A DNA stretch of 64,000 bases from Paenibacillus thermotolerans (GTDB lineage Bacteria; Bacillota; Bacilli; Paenibacillales; YIM-B00363), in assembly GCF_028745515.1 (NCBI RefSeq), contig NZ_JAQZSG010000005.1, positions 124,610 through 188,609 on the forward strand, given 5' to 3'. Every line of letters begins with the position of its first letter. The stretch's first letter is position 1. This document shows, piece by piece, positions 46,158 to 57,998 of the stretch. Position numbers and translations under genes: made by a program. The notes beneath the pieces are model-generated. The model was not told the origin of the DNA. It saw nothing but the letters and a program-made list of their open reading frames with translations, and did not search any database.

Positions 46158-47018
46158 ATGCGAATCGATGCGCACCAGCATTATTGGAAGATAGGCCGCG
46201 GCGATTACGGGTGGCTGACGCCGTCGGCCGGCATTCTTCACAGGGATTACATGCCTGCCGATTTGGCGCCTGAGCTTAAGGCCAACGGTATTGAGAAAAC
46301 CGTCGCGGTTCAGGCCGCGCCGACCGTTGCGGAGACGGAGTTTCTTCTGGAGCTGTGCGAACGGGAAAACAGCCTGGCCGGCGTGGTCGGCTGGCTCGAC
46401 CTTGAGGGCGGCGGCTTCGAGGAGCAGCTGCTGCGGTTGAAGCGTAATCCGTATTTTCTGGGGATTCGGCCGATGCTGCAGGATCTTGAGGACGATGCTT
46501 ATATTTTGCGTCCGAAGGTGCTCGAATCGCTTCGGCTGCTGGCGGAGCATCAGGTGCGGTTCGACGTGCTCGTCTTTCCGCGCCACCTGCCGCATATCGT
46601 TACGCTGCTGGAGCGGGTTCCGGGCTTGAAAGCCGTGGTGGACCATCTGGCAAAGCCGTCGATTGCCGAAGGCATTACGGAGCCGTGGGGTTCCTTGATG
46701 CGGGACATTGCGTCGTATCCGAACGTATATTGCAAGCTTTCCGGCATGGTGACGGAGGCTCTGCACCAGGCTTGGAAGCAAGAAGATTTCGTGCCGTATG
46801 TACACCATGTAATCGATGCATTCGGAACGTCGCGCGTTATGTTCGGCAGCGACTGGCCGGTGTGCCTGCTGTCGGCGTCGGATTACGGCGAGGTAGTCGC
46901 CGTGCTGGAGCGGGCGCTGCCGGACGGCATGTCGGAGCGGGAGAAGGAGCGTCTGTTCGGCCTGAACGCGGCGGAGTTTTACGGACTGGATCCGGCGACG
47001 GGCGTCCGGAACTGGTAA
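46158..47018 (+). CDS. Amidohydrolase 2 family lactonase (L-fuconolactonase/rhamnonolactonase type)
   Basis: This 286-residue TIM-barrel hydrolase belongs to the COG3618 group of sugar lactonases. Seen: the N-terminal IDAHQHYW metal motif (residues 3-10), VVGWLDLEG, and the C-terminal FGSDWPVCLL with the catalytic Asp (near 232-241). It would open the lactone made by one of the SDRs. It starts 15 bases after the FAH gene and closes the operon. No transporter or mutarotase lies in the operon. Confidence 0.9.
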   Translation: MRIDAHQHYWKIGRGDYGWLTPSAGILHRDYMPADLAPELKANGIEKTVAVQAAPTVAETEFLLELCERENSLAGVVGWLDLEGGGFEEQLLRLKRNPYFLGIRPMLQDLEDDAYILRPKVLESLRLLAEHQVRFDVLVFPRHLPHIVTLLERVPGLKAVVDHLAKPSIAEGITEPWGSLMRDIASYPNVYCKLSGMVTEALHQAWKQEDFVPYVHHVIDAFGTSRVMFGSDWPVCLLSASDYGEVVAVLERALPDGMSEREKERLFGLNAAEFYGLDPATGVRNW

Positions 47019-47115
47019 CTCGGCCCCGTTTGTCGATCGCTGGTGTCGATATTTCCGAGGAAATGGATGTTTCCTCTCGTTTATTGTCGCAAAAGCAACT
47101 CGTACCGAACAAAAC

Positions 47116-47155
47116 AAAGGGCTGCAGCCGGGGATCAACCTCGGAGCAGCCCTTT
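47116..47155. terminator. Shared terminator of the deoxy-sugar operon and the UPF0180 gene
   Basis: AAAGGGCTGC (47116-47125) pairs perfectly with GCAGCCCTTT (47146-47155) around an inner CCGGGG/CCTCGG pair. It lies between convergent genes and is likely used from both sides. Confidence 0.8.
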
Positions 47156-47165
47156 ATGCATTGCG

Positions 47166-47411
47166 TTAGTGCACTCGTTGTACGCACTCGTTTACGCGCT
47201 GAATGACCTCGTCCTCGGTCATGCCTTGCGCGTTGATGACGGATGCCTGCGTCGCGCGGTCGGTCATGCCCATCATGTTTTTGTCCTCGCCGGAGATGAC
47301 GCAGCAATCGCACGCCTCCAGGTTGCCGGACATGTCCATAACTTCGTAGCCGCTGTTGTGCAGCGCGTCTTTAATATTGCCCAAGCTGTTCTCTACGGCA
47401 ACTTTTGCCAT
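47166..47411 (-). CDS. UPF0180 family protein (YkuS-like)
   Basis: This 81-residue protein matches the UPF0180 group of Firmicutes. Seen: the N-terminal MAKVAVENSLGNIKDALHNSGYEV, split, followed by the cysteine pair ACDCCVISGEDKNMMGM and a C-terminal helix TEDEVIQRVNECVQRVH. Its function is unknown. GGGAG precedes the ATG on the minus strand. Confidence 0.85.
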   Translation of the reverse strand: MAKVAVENSLGNIKDALHNSGYEVMDMSGNLEACDCCVISGEDKNMMGMTDRATQASVINAQGMTEDEVIQRVNECVQRVH

Positions 47412-47480
47412 GTTCGTTCGTCACTCCCGTGAATAGGTAATGTTTGGTTCACGGGATATTGTGGCTTGAACGGCCTTGTC

Positions 47481-48659
47481 TTATGCATCGCGTTTGGGAG
47501 TGGCCGACGCATGGCCGTCCGCAGCCGCGCATAAGCGCCAGGCGTCGGCGGCATCGGCACCCGCATGCCGAAGCTTCTTCGAAGCGATTTCCGGGAGCCG
47601 TTCCGAGACGGCAATCTCCTGCGCTGTACGCACATATTGTTCCGCCATCCCGGCTGCGGTCAACCGTTTCGCGCGGCGACTTGCTTCGGTTGCTGCTGTC
47701 TGTACCGTTTCTGCGGAATCCTTTTGAAAGTCTAAGATGCATTGAATCATGGAATCCGTATCATACGGATCGAATTGATACCGGTACTGCTCCCCGACAA
47801 TTTCTTTCATCCCCCCGCGGCTGCCGATGATCGGCGGAACGCCCGCACGCAGTGCTTCAAGGACAACATAACCGAACGGCTCCCAGCGCGAAGGCACGAG
47901 CAGCGCGTCGATGTCAGCAAAAAACGCGGCCTTCCCGGCCTCATCCAGACGATCGAGCCATCGAACCCGGCTGTCCAAACCGAACCGCCTCGCATCGAGC
48001 TCCGCTTCGATCCGATATGCCGCGTCCTCCGCGCCGCATGCAATCCACAGCTCGCCTTCGACGAATCGGAACGCGGCGAGCGCTTCGCGCAGCCCTTTGC
48101 GGTAATCGCAGCGGCCGAGAAACCCGAACCGAGTTCGATGTCCGGCGGGAGCGGCCTTCGGCTCTGCGAACGATCCGGCAATTCCGTTATAAATAACGCG
48201 CGCCTTCGGCTCCAAATCCGGATACAACAGCAGCAGCTTGCCGCGCTCCGCCTCGGACACGCAGACGATCCGGTCGGCCCGGTCGCACATCCGCTCGAAA
48301 CGGCCTGCAACGGCATCATTGCCCCCATAAGGGTCAAGCAGGCTCCAAGGCTCGGTCGTCGGCACGGAGTGGACGGCGAAAATCATGCTTCGGCCGCGCA
48401 GCACGGAGTCATGGGTCAAGCAGCTCAAGCCATAATAATGAAATATTGCCGCATCGAAATCGAGCTTGTTGATGACGTCCATATCGTATAAGCCTATATG
48501 CTTGACCCTTTCCGCGGCGGCCCATGTTTCGGGATGCCCCGTCAGATGAATGAACTCCGTCTCCGGCCCGCTTGCACGGTAAAGCTCGTTGACGCATGTC
48601 CCGGCCCCGCCGGAGACATCCTCTCCGAATTCCGCCGAAAAATGTTTCACGTTGACCAC
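47481..48659 (-). CDS. Glycosyltransferase family 4
   Basis: This retaining GT-B glycosyltransferase has an N-terminal acceptor domain and a C-terminal donor domain with FLGRCDYRKGLREAL (about 180-195) and the GT4 signature EPFGYVVLEALRAGVPPI near 293-310 (the E-x7-E pair). The frame extends to 48806, but that would cross the uvrB promoter. The likely start is a GTG at 48659 (VVNVKHFSAEFGEDVSGG). This gives 392 residues. The start is uncertain. The acceptor is unknown; no polysaccharide cluster surrounds it. Confidence 0.85.
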   Translation of the reverse strand: MVNVKHFSAEFGEDVSGGAGTCVNELYRASGPETEFIHLTGHPETWAAAERVKHIGLYDMDVINKLDFDAAIFHYYGLSCLTHDSVLRGRSMIFAVHSVPTTEPWSLLDPYGGNDAVAGRFERMCDRADRIVCVSEAERGKLLLLYPDLEPKARVIYNGIAGSFAEPKAAPAGHRTRFGFLGRCDYRKGLREALAAFRFVEGELWIACGAEDAAYRIEAELDARRFGLDSRVRWLDRLDEAGKAAFFADIDALLVPSRWEPFGYVVLEALRAGVPPIIGSRGGMKEIVGEQYRYQFDPYDTDSMIQCILDFQKDSAETVQTAATEASRRAKRLTAAGMAEQYVRTAQEIAVSERLPEIASKKLRHAGADAADAWRLCAAADGHASATPKRDA

Positions 48660-48679
48660 AACTTTCCACGCTCCACGGT

Positions 48680-48731
48680 TTGCGCCCCTAGTAACATAGT
48701 GATATAATCCATAAATGGGAACAAATATTCT
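48680..48731 (+). promoter_or_regulatory. uvrB promoter with possible LexA box
   Basis: TTGCGC (48680-48685), 17 bp, TATAAT (48703-48708). GGAACAAATATTCT at 48718-48731 matches the Bacillus LexA box CGAAC-RNRY-GTTYG at 11 of 14 positions and lies about 10 bp after the -10, where a repressor would block transcription. Confidence 0.55.
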
Positions 48732-48751
48732 CTTATTGGCATGGTGATCCA

Positions 48752-50752
48752 ATGAGCGGTTTTGCCGTTTTAGACAAAAAATTCGAACTGGTATCCGAGT
48801 ACGCACCGCAAGGCGACCAGCCGCAGGCGATCGAGAAGCTTGTGGAAGGCGTCTTGAACGGGAAGAAGTATCAGACGCTGCTGGGAGCTACCGGCACAGG
48901 CAAGACGTTCACAATCGCCCAGACGATTGCGCGTCTGAACCGGCCGACGCTCGTCATTGCGCACAACAAGACGTTGGCGGCGCAGCTGTACAGCGAATTT
49001 AAGGAATTTTTCCCGAACAATGCGGTGGAATACTTTGTAAGCTACTACGACTATTATCAACCGGAAGCGTACGTTCCGGCAACCGACCTCTTTATAGAGA
49101 AGGACTCGAGCGTAAACGATGAGATCGATAAGCTGCGGCATTCCGCAACGAGCTCTTTGTTCGAACGCCGCGACGTCATTATCGTGGCGAGCGTCTCCTG
49201 CATCTACGGTCTCGGTTCTCCTACGGAGTACCGGGATCTTGTGCTGAGCTTGAGAGTCGGTACGGAGCATTCCCGCAACGAGATTTTGCATAAGCTTGTA
49301 GATATTCAATATCAGCGCAACGACTTTAATTTCGCCCGCGGTACGTTCCGCGTCCGCGGCGACGTGGTGGAGATTTTTCCGGCCTCCACGCAGGAGCGCG
49401 CGATTCGCATCGAGCTGTTCGGCGACGAAATCGAGCGCATTACAGAAATCGATGTGTTAACCGGCGAAATTATCGGAGAGCGAGAGCATGTCGCGATTTT
49501 CCCGGCGTCTCACTTCGTTACGCACGAAGAGACGATGAAACGGGCGCTTGAGAACATTGAGCGAGAGCTCGAAGAGCGTCTCGAGGAGCTGCGCGAGCGT
49601 GGAAAGCTGCTCGAAGCTCAGCGGTTAGAGCAGCGCACCCGTTACGACCTCGAGATGATGCGGGAGGTCGGCTTTTGCTCCGGCATCGAGAACTACTCCG
49701 GGCCGCTCACCTTCCGTCCAAGAGGCGCAACTCCTTATACGTTAATGGACTTTTTTCCGAAAGACATGCTGATCGTCGTGGACGAGTCGCACGTCACGCT
49801 GCCGCAGGTTCGCGCCATGTACAACGGGGACAGAGCCCGTAAAGAAATTCTCGTGGAGCACGGCTTCCGACTGCCGTCGGCGCTTGATAACCGTCCGCTG
49901 CGGTACGAGGAATTCGAAGAAAAGATCAACCAAATTATTTACGTCTCCGCCACGCCGGGTCCGATCGAGCAGGAGCAATGTCCGGAAATGATCGAGCAAA
50001 TTATTCGCCCGACCGGCCTGGTCGATCCGATCATCGAAATCCGGAAGACGAAGGGCCAAATCGACGACCTGATCGGCGAAATCCGGGATCGCGTCGATAA
50101 AGACGAGCGCGTTCTCGTAACGACGCTTACGAAGAAGATGGCGGAGGACTTGACCGATTATATGAAGGAAGTCGGCATTAAAGTACGCTATCTTCACTCC
50201 GATATTAAGACGCTGGAACGGATTCAGATTTTACGTGAGCTCCGCCTCGGCGTATTCCATGTACTGGTCGGGATTAACCTGCTTCGGGAAGGCTTGGACT
50301 TGCCGGAGGTATCCCTGGTAGCTATTCTGGACGCAGATAAAGAAGGCTTCCTGCGTTCGGAGCGGTCGCTCATCCAGACGATCGGGCGTGCAGCCCGGAA
50401 TGCGGATGGACGCGTGATCATGTATGCGGATAAAATAACGGATTCGATGGATAAGGCGATGAAGGAAACCGAACGCCGCCGGGCGATCCAGACCGCTTAT
50501 AACGAACAGCACGGCATTACCCCGCAAACCGTTCGCAAGAAGGTGAGAGACGTCATCGAAGCGACGAAGGTGGCGGAGGAGAAGTCCGGCTATTTGGCGG
50601 AAGTAAAGGCGTCGAAGCTGTCGAAGAAGGACCGCGCAAACCTGATCGAGCGGTTGGAGCAGGAGATGAAACAGGCGGCGAAGGATTTGCAGTTCGAACG
50701 GGCCGCCGAGCTTCGCGACGCCATTATGGAATTGAAAGCGCAGGGCGCGTAA
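48752..50752 (+). CDS. uvrB: Excinuclease ABC subunit B
   Basis: UvrB verifies damage and loads UvrC in nucleotide excision repair. Seen: Walker [10 protein letters not shown] (about 45-53), the damage-binding beta-hairpin [21 protein letters not shown], split over about 92-113, helicase motif DESHVTLPQ near 338-346, [22 protein letters not shown] near 540, and a C-terminal UVR domain (about 622-660). Its 666 residues are full length. The RBS is weak. The gene is followed by uvrA 55 bases on, as in Bacillus. Confidence 0.97.
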   Translation: MSGFAVLDKKFELVSEYAPQGDQPQAIEKLVEGVLNGKKYQTLLGATGTGKTFTIAQTIARLNRPTLVIAHNKTLAAQLYSEFKEFFPNNAVEYFVSYYDYYQPEAYVPATDLFIEKDSSVNDEIDKLRHSATSSLFERRDVIIVASVSCIYGLGSPTEYRDLVLSLRVGTEHSRNEILHKLVDIQYQRNDFNFARGTFRVRGDVVEIFPASTQERAIRIELFGDEIERITEIDVLTGEIIGEREHVAIFPASHFVTHEETMKRALENIERELEERLEELRERGKLLEAQRLEQRTRYDLEMMREVGFCSGIENYSGPLTFRPRGATPYTLMDFFPKDMLIVVDESHVTLPQVRAMYNGDRARKEILVEHGFRLPSALDNRPLRYEEFEEKINQIIYVSATPGPIEQEQCPEMIEQIIRPTGLVDPIIEIRKTKGQIDDLIGEIRDRVDKDERVLVTTLTKKMAEDLTDYMKEVGIKVRYLHSDIKTLERIQILRELRLGVFHVLVGINLLREGLDLPEVSLVAILDADKEGFLRSERSLIQTIGRAARNADGRVIMYADKITDSMDKAMKETERRRAIQTAYNEQHGITPQTVRKKVRDVIEATKVAEEKSGYLAEVKASKLSKKDRANLIERLEQEMKQAAKDLQFERAAELRDAIMELKAQGA

Positions 50753-50807
50753 AAAAGGAAACGGGTTCGCCCGCTGCGGTTGGGATCCGAGATAGGAGGA
50801 AGGTTTC

Positions 50808-53693
<2,886 letters not shown>

Positions 53694-53722
53694 GGGACAA
53701 CGGAAATATTGTAGAATCAGAA

Positions 53723-53752
53723 AGTCCTAGGGTTACTGCCTAGGGCTTTTTT
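53723..53752 (+). terminator. Terminator of uvrBA
   Basis: AGTCCTAGG pairs with CCTAGGGCT (one G-U), loop GTTACTG-type of 7 bases, followed by TTTTT. Confidence 0.9.
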
Positions 53753-53782
53753 GTATTATTGAGAAACAAACGCCGAATGGAA

Positions 53783-53916
53783 TTGTCATCGACATTGACA
53801 AATTAGTCAGCTGCGGCTGACAAATTAGTCAATATAATTGACAAGCGGAGCGGGTTGTCAGCGATATTGACAAATTAGTCAGTGCTGGCTGCCAAAATAG
53901 TCATTATCGCTGACAA
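53783..53916. repeat. 134-bp array of six GTCA-N7/8-TGAC palindromes (copy C)
   Basis: GTCA starts at 53785, 53806, 53828, 53857, 53878 and 53900, steps 21, 22, 29, 21, 22. Inner loops are 7, 8, 7, 7, 8, 7; the fifth unit ends in TGCC. Linkers within triplets are mostly AAATTA; between triplets AAGCGGAGCGGGTT. The array lies between the uvrA terminator and the convergent phosphatase gene. Confidence 0.9.
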
Positions 53917-53975
53917 ACGATATGCCGATCCGCTCGTCGGCTAACCGAAAGGTGCATCCGAGTGCGCGAAACGGG

Positions 53976-54575
53976 CTAAATTAAATGCGCAATAGAGCCG
54001 AACCCCTCCAAACTGAACTTACCGCTATGTAAGCTCACTTTTGTTATGGAGCACTCATGAATTAACCGGCTCTGCTCCTTTAAAAAATCAGGGTAAAACA
54101 CGTTCAATTCCTCCTCGGGGATGACATTGACCAAAAAATCGGTGATCAATCCGCCGTGGGTGACAATGACAACGCATTCGCCACGATGCCCCTCCGCCAG
54201 CTCTTTCAAACACGCAGTCAGCCGTTCCCCGGCTCCTCTTGCGGAATCGCCGACCGGCGGGATATAGTCGCGGTCTCGCGTACAGCGGTCCCACATTTCG
54301 ACAAATTCCTCAAACGCTTGCCCCGGCAAGTCCCCCCAGTTGGCGCGCTCCCGCAGCCGAACATCCTCAACAAAAGCACTGTTGGCCTCCTTTGCGATGA
54401 TCGCGGCCGTTTCCTTCGCTCGTTTCAACGGACTGCTGACGACGGCTGCGATCGGCATACCGCGGAAATACCGCGCCGTTGCCTGAGCCTGCAATAGGCC
54501 GTCCGACGATATAGAGACATCGCCCGTTCCCTTTTCCTTCTTGCCATGTCTCACAAGATAGAAAGTAGCGCTCAT
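53976..54575 (-). CDS. Histidine phosphatase family protein
   Basis: This 199-residue protein has the branch-1 phosphoglycerate mutase-like fold. Seen: the catalytic motif LVRHGKKEKG (residues 7-16, RHG), SSPLKRAKETAAII with the second Arg (about 48-61), the Glu of REANWG-like RERANWGDLPG, and VIVTHGG with the second catalytic His near the C-terminus. All catalytic residues are present. A longer frame starts at 54638, but GAGG just before the ATG at 54575 and the conserved start favour the short form. It may follow the ABC operon through an intervening hairpin. Confidence 0.88.
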   Translation of the reverse strand: MSATFYLVRHGKKEKGTGDVSISSDGLLQAQATARYFRGMPIAAVVSSPLKRAKETAAIIAKEANSAFVEDVRLRERANWGDLPGQAFEEFVEMWDRCTRDRDYIPPVGDSARGAGERLTACLKELAEGHRGECVVIVTHGGLITDFLVNVIPEEELNVFYPDFLKEQSRLIHECSITKVSLHSGKFSLEGFGSIAHLI

Positions 54576-54617
54576 ACCAAACCTCAACTCCTCACGCTGC
54601 CTTATTCGACGAAACGA

Positions 54618-54644
54618 AACGGCATGCCTGCCCGGCATGCCGTT
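54618..54644 (-). terminator. Terminator of the sugar ABC operon
   Basis: AACGGCATGCC pairs perfectly with GGCATGCCGTT around a 5-base loop. It lies between the permease stop and the phosphatase gene on the minus strand. Confidence 0.75.
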
Positions 54645-54664
54645 AACGGATGGAACGAACCTTT

Positions 54665-55549
54665 TTACCCCTTAATGCCCGTCATCGCGATGCCCTCAAT
54701 GACATACCGCTGCGTGAACAAATACGCAATCAACGCGGGGACGAGCGCGATCGTCGAACCGGCCATCATGAGCGTCCAGTCCGTAATATAGAGCCCCTTA
54801 AACATATTGAGCATGAGCGGGACGGTGTACAAATTCGGCGTGCTTAAGAATATGACCGGGTGGAAGAAGTTGTTCCACATATACAGAAACGTAAAGATAC
54901 CGAGCGCGGACAAGGACGGCTTCACGAGCGGCAGCATAATCCGGAAGTAGATGGTCGGCAGGCTGGCGCCGTCCACGATGGCCGCCTCGTCGAGATCTTT
55001 CGGGATCGTCAGGAAAAATTGCCGCAGCAGAAACACCCCGAAGGCACTGAACAGCGCAGGAGGGACGATGATCGACAGGTGCGTATCCAGCCAGCCGATT
55101 TCCTTCATGATCAAGTACAGCGGAATAATCGTGACTTGCTCCGGCACCATCATCATCGCCACGAACAAAATAAACAGCACGTTTCGGAATGGGAAATTGA
55201 TTTTGGCGAACGAAAACGCCGCCAGCGAACAGGTAAACAGCTGCAGTAAAACAACAAGCAATGAAATATATATGCTGTTGAAGTACGCTCGGCCGAAAGG
55301 GAGCGCCTGCAACGATCTTTCGAAGTTGCTCCAGACGAACGGGTCCGGAATCCATTTGGGCGGAATGAGGAAAATTTGCGAGATGTCCTTTAACGAGCTG
55401 GATGCCATCCAAAACAACGGAAGCACCATAAGACACGCCCCGGCAATCAGAACAATATGCAAAATCAGCTCGCCTACCGAGAATCGAAACCGGACAGGCG
55501 ACTTCATCCTCCGAGGGGAAACAGGCAATGCCGCGTGATCAGCCTTCAT
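54665..55549 (-). CDS. Sugar ABC transporter permease (MalG type)
   Basis: This 294-residue inner-membrane protein has six predicted membrane helices (first near 26-48) and the EAA loop DEAAIVDGASLPTIYFRIMLPLVKPS, split over about 205-230, which docks the ATPase. It overlaps the first permease gene by 11 bases, so the two form the usual heterodimer. No ATPase gene is in the locus; such carbohydrate systems in Firmicutes often share one MsmX-type ATPase encoded elsewhere. Confidence 0.93.
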   Translation of the reverse strand: MKADHAALPVSPRRMKSPVRFRFSVGELILHIVLIAGACLMVLPLFWMASSSLKDISQIFLIPPKWIPDPFVWSNFERSLQALPFGRAYFNSIYISLLVVLLQLFTCSLAAFSFAKINFPFRNVLFILFVAMMMVPEQVTIIPLYLIMKEIGWLDTHLSIIVPPALFSAFGVFLLRQFFLTIPKDLDEAAIVDGASLPTIYFRIMLPLVKPSLSALGIFTFLYMWNNFFHPVIFLSTPNLYTVPLMLNMFKGLYITDWTLMMAGSTIALVPALIAYLFTQRYVIEGIAMTGIKG

Positions 55550-56417
55550 AATGAACCCACCGCCTCGAAATTCTCATTTGGATTAAGGTCAACACCAGAA
55601 TGATCAAAAACATCAGCACGGCCGCAGCGGAGCTTCTGCCGAACGCAAAGTCCTGAAAGGCGTAGTCATACAGATGGAACACAAGCACGCGGCTTGCGTT
55701 GCCCGGCCCGCCGCCGGTCATGACGAGAATTTGGTCGAACACCTTGAAGGAATTAATGATGGCGATCACCGTAATGAAAAAGGTGGTCGGCGACAGCAGC
55801 GGAAGCGTAATGCTCCAAAACTGCTGAAACCGGCTTGCCCCGTCGATTTCGGCCGCTTCGTAGTACGACCTCGAAATACCTTGCAGACCTGCCAGAAAAA
55901 TGACCATATTGAACCCGATACCGAGCCATACGCTCAAGATGGCGACGGAAGGAATGACGTAATTCGGATCCGTCAGCCAACGGGGGCCTTGGATGCCGAA
56001 AAACATTTTCAAGTACGTGTTGACGATGCCGAAGTCCGGGTTCAGCAGCCACATAAACACGATCGCAACGGCAACGGTTCCCGTGACGGTCGGCATGAAA
56101 TAAACGATTCGGTAAAACGTTTTGCCGGCGATATGATTCAGCGCGATGGCGACGAGCAGACCGATAACGATGCTGCTCGGAACGGAAAGGACGCTGTACC
56201 ATAGCGTGTTTTTCAAGGCGACGTGTAAATCCGTATCTCCGAACATGTACGTAAAGTTATCGAAACCGATAAAGCGCTTGGCCCCGAATCCGTCCCATTT
56301 CATCGTGCTCAGCACGAATACGGAGATTAAGGGGAGGAGCGAGAAGCAAAGCATTCCGATCAGTTGGGGAAGGATGAAAATATATCCCCACAGCGTATCC
56401 GAATGGCGTTTTTTCAT
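55539..56417 (-). CDS. Sugar ABC transporter permease (MalF type)
   Basis: This 292-residue protein has six membrane helices (first near 11-33) and the EAA loop YYEAAEIDGASRFQQFWSITLPLLSP, split over about 185-210. It follows the binding protein gene after a 104-base gap. Without a long N-terminal extension it is of the compact CUT1 form. Substrate is unknown. Confidence 0.93.
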   Translation of the reverse strand: MKKRHSDTLWGYIFILPQLIGMLCFSLLPLISVFVLSTMKWDGFGAKRFIGFDNFTYMFGDTDLHVALKNTLWYSVLSVPSSIVIGLLVAIALNHIAGKTFYRIVYFMPTVTGTVAVAIVFMWLLNPDFGIVNTYLKMFFGIQGPRWLTDPNYVIPSVAILSVWLGIGFNMVIFLAGLQGISRSYYEAAEIDGASRFQQFWSITLPLLSPTTFFITVIAIINSFKVFDQILVMTGGGPGNASRVLVFHLYDYAFQDFAFGRSSAAAVLMFLIILVLTLIQMRISRRWVHYEG

Positions 56418-56521
56418 CAGCTTTTCTCCTTCCGTCGGAAAGTGGCGTAAGCCAAAGGAAGGCGTGCCGACAGCGCAGCCTTCCTTCGGTTCACCCTAAG
56501 CCGGTTTGGTCGGCATAATTG

Positions 56522-57841
56522 TTACTTGCCTGACTTGAACTCTTCGATTTTTTTCGCAGCCGCGTCCGCGACGTTCTTCAAGCCGGCGTCGAAGCCGACA
56601 TCGGTCAGCCACAGCTCCTCGAGCTTCGTCTGAATTTCGCTGGCAAGTCCCGGAACGGCCGCCTCTTCGAGCCAGAGCGCATATCCGATTTCGCGGGCGT
56701 CAAGGAAATATTGCGCATGCTCCGGATCGTTGCCCTCGAGAACGAGATTGTCGGCGCCCAGTACGGACGGAACGGCGTTGCCGCCGCCTTGGAGGCGGAA
56801 CGTCTGGCCTTCCTTGTTAACGAACTCGGACATGAACACCCAAGCCGCGTCTTTGTTTTTCACGTTCTTGTTCATCACGAGATATGCGGTCGGAATGCCG
56901 GCCGGCTCGATTTTGTTGCCGGTATTGGTCGGGTACGGCACAACGTCGTATTCGAGCGCATCGTTCTTGCTGAATACCGGGAGCATCCAACGTCCGGCGC
57001 CGAGGAAACCGAGCTGGTTGGACATGAACATCGCGTCGCCGCCTTGGCCCTTCGGAAGGGAGCCGGAGAACGTGAAGTTGCCCGCTTTAATATTGTCGTA
57101 AATAAACTTCATTGCTTCTTTGCCCTTGGCATCTTCATGAAGAATGAATTTTCCGTTAGCGTCGTAGACTTTGCCGCCGTTGCTCGTTACCCAGCTGTAG
57201 TACGGCGACCACCAGGAATCAACAACGAGTCCGTACTTGCCGGCTGCTTTGATTTTTTCCGTCATCGCTTGGAACGTCTGCCAATTCCATTGTCCTTTTT
57301 CGTACAAATCGGTCGGAAGATCGTTAATGCCGGAATCCTTCAGCACCTTCTTATTGAACCAAAGCAGCATCGGGTTGCAGTCGACCGTCAGTCCCCAGAT
57401 GTCGTTGCCTTGCTTCGCCGCCCCGTACAAACCTTCGACGAGGTCGTTCGGGCCGAGGGCGCTGCCCGGCGCTTCCATGTACGAGTTGAGCTGCACAACG
57501 GAGCCGTTGGCAACAAGCTGCGAGATCAAGCCGTCGCCGGAGTAAAACACGTCAGGCGCCGTATTGCCGCTAAGCTGCGTTAAAATTTTTTGATCGTAAC
57601 CGTCGTTAGGAATGGGAATCAATTCGGCTTGAATGTCAGGATGTCGTTTGTTGAAATCCTCCGTGAACTCTTGGAAGCGTCCCAGCTCGCCCGGATTGCC
57701 CCAGGTCGACCATGTAATCTTTACTTTCTCGCCTCCGGATTTGCCGGAGCCGGAGCCTCCGCCCCCGCCTCCGCCCGAGCATGCTTGCAGCAGTAACGCG
57801 GAACCGAGCAGCAGGACAGTCAAAAGCTTCATCTTCTTCAT
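56522..57841 (-). CDS. Extracellular sugar-binding lipoprotein
   Basis: This 439-residue protein is the solute-binding part of the ABC importer. Seen: a lipoprotein signal (MKKMKLLTVLLLGSALLLQAC, lipobox LLQAC with the lipidated Cys at residue 21), a Gly/Ser linker of seven glycines, and a family 1 solute-binding fold from about residue 40 (KITWSTWGNPGELGRFQEF). The frame extends to 57904, but GGGGGA before the ATG at 57841 sets the start. A cre box and promoter lie upstream, so uptake is likely shut off by glucose. Confidence 0.93.
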   Translation of the reverse strand: MKKMKLLTVLLLGSALLLQACSGGGGGGGSGSGKSGGEKVKITWSTWGNPGELGRFQEFTEDFNKRHPDIQAELIPIPNDGYDQKILTQLSGNTAPDVFYSGDGLISQLVANGSVVQLNSYMEAPGSALGPNDLVEGLYGAAKQGNDIWGLTVDCNPMLLWFNKKVLKDSGINDLPTDLYEKGQWNWQTFQAMTEKIKAAGKYGLVVDSWWSPYYSWVTSNGGKVYDANGKFILHEDAKGKEAMKFIYDNIKAGNFTFSGSLPKGQGGDAMFMSNQLGFLGAGRWMLPVFSKNDALEYDVVPYPTNTGNKIEPAGIPTAYLVMNKNVKNKDAAWVFMSEFVNKEGQTFRLQGGGNAVPSVLGADNLVLEGNDPEHAQYFLDAREIGYALWLEEAAVPGLASEIQTKLEELWLTDVGFDAGLKNVADAAAKKIEEFKSGK

Positions 57842-57884
57842 GCCATATCCCCCTAGATTGAGATAATAACACTTACTGTTCTTC

Positions 57885-57914
57885 ATTCTAGCAAGCGCTT
57901 TCATCGACTGTCAT
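57885..57914 (-). promoter_or_regulatory. Promoter of the sugar ABC operon with an overlapping cre box
   Basis: Read on the minus strand: ATGACA (57909-57914), 18 bp, TAGAAT (57885-57890). The spacer holds TGAAAGCGCTTGCT (57890-57903), a 12 of 14 match to the CcpA cre consensus TGWAANCGNTNWCA. Confidence 0.7.
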
Positions 57915-57998
57915 GAGGAGAAGTTTCAAAAAAGGTGTCTTTTTTTCCGAATCATATTGAAAAGCGATGAAAGCTGCCCGCACATGCGCGAACTTCTC

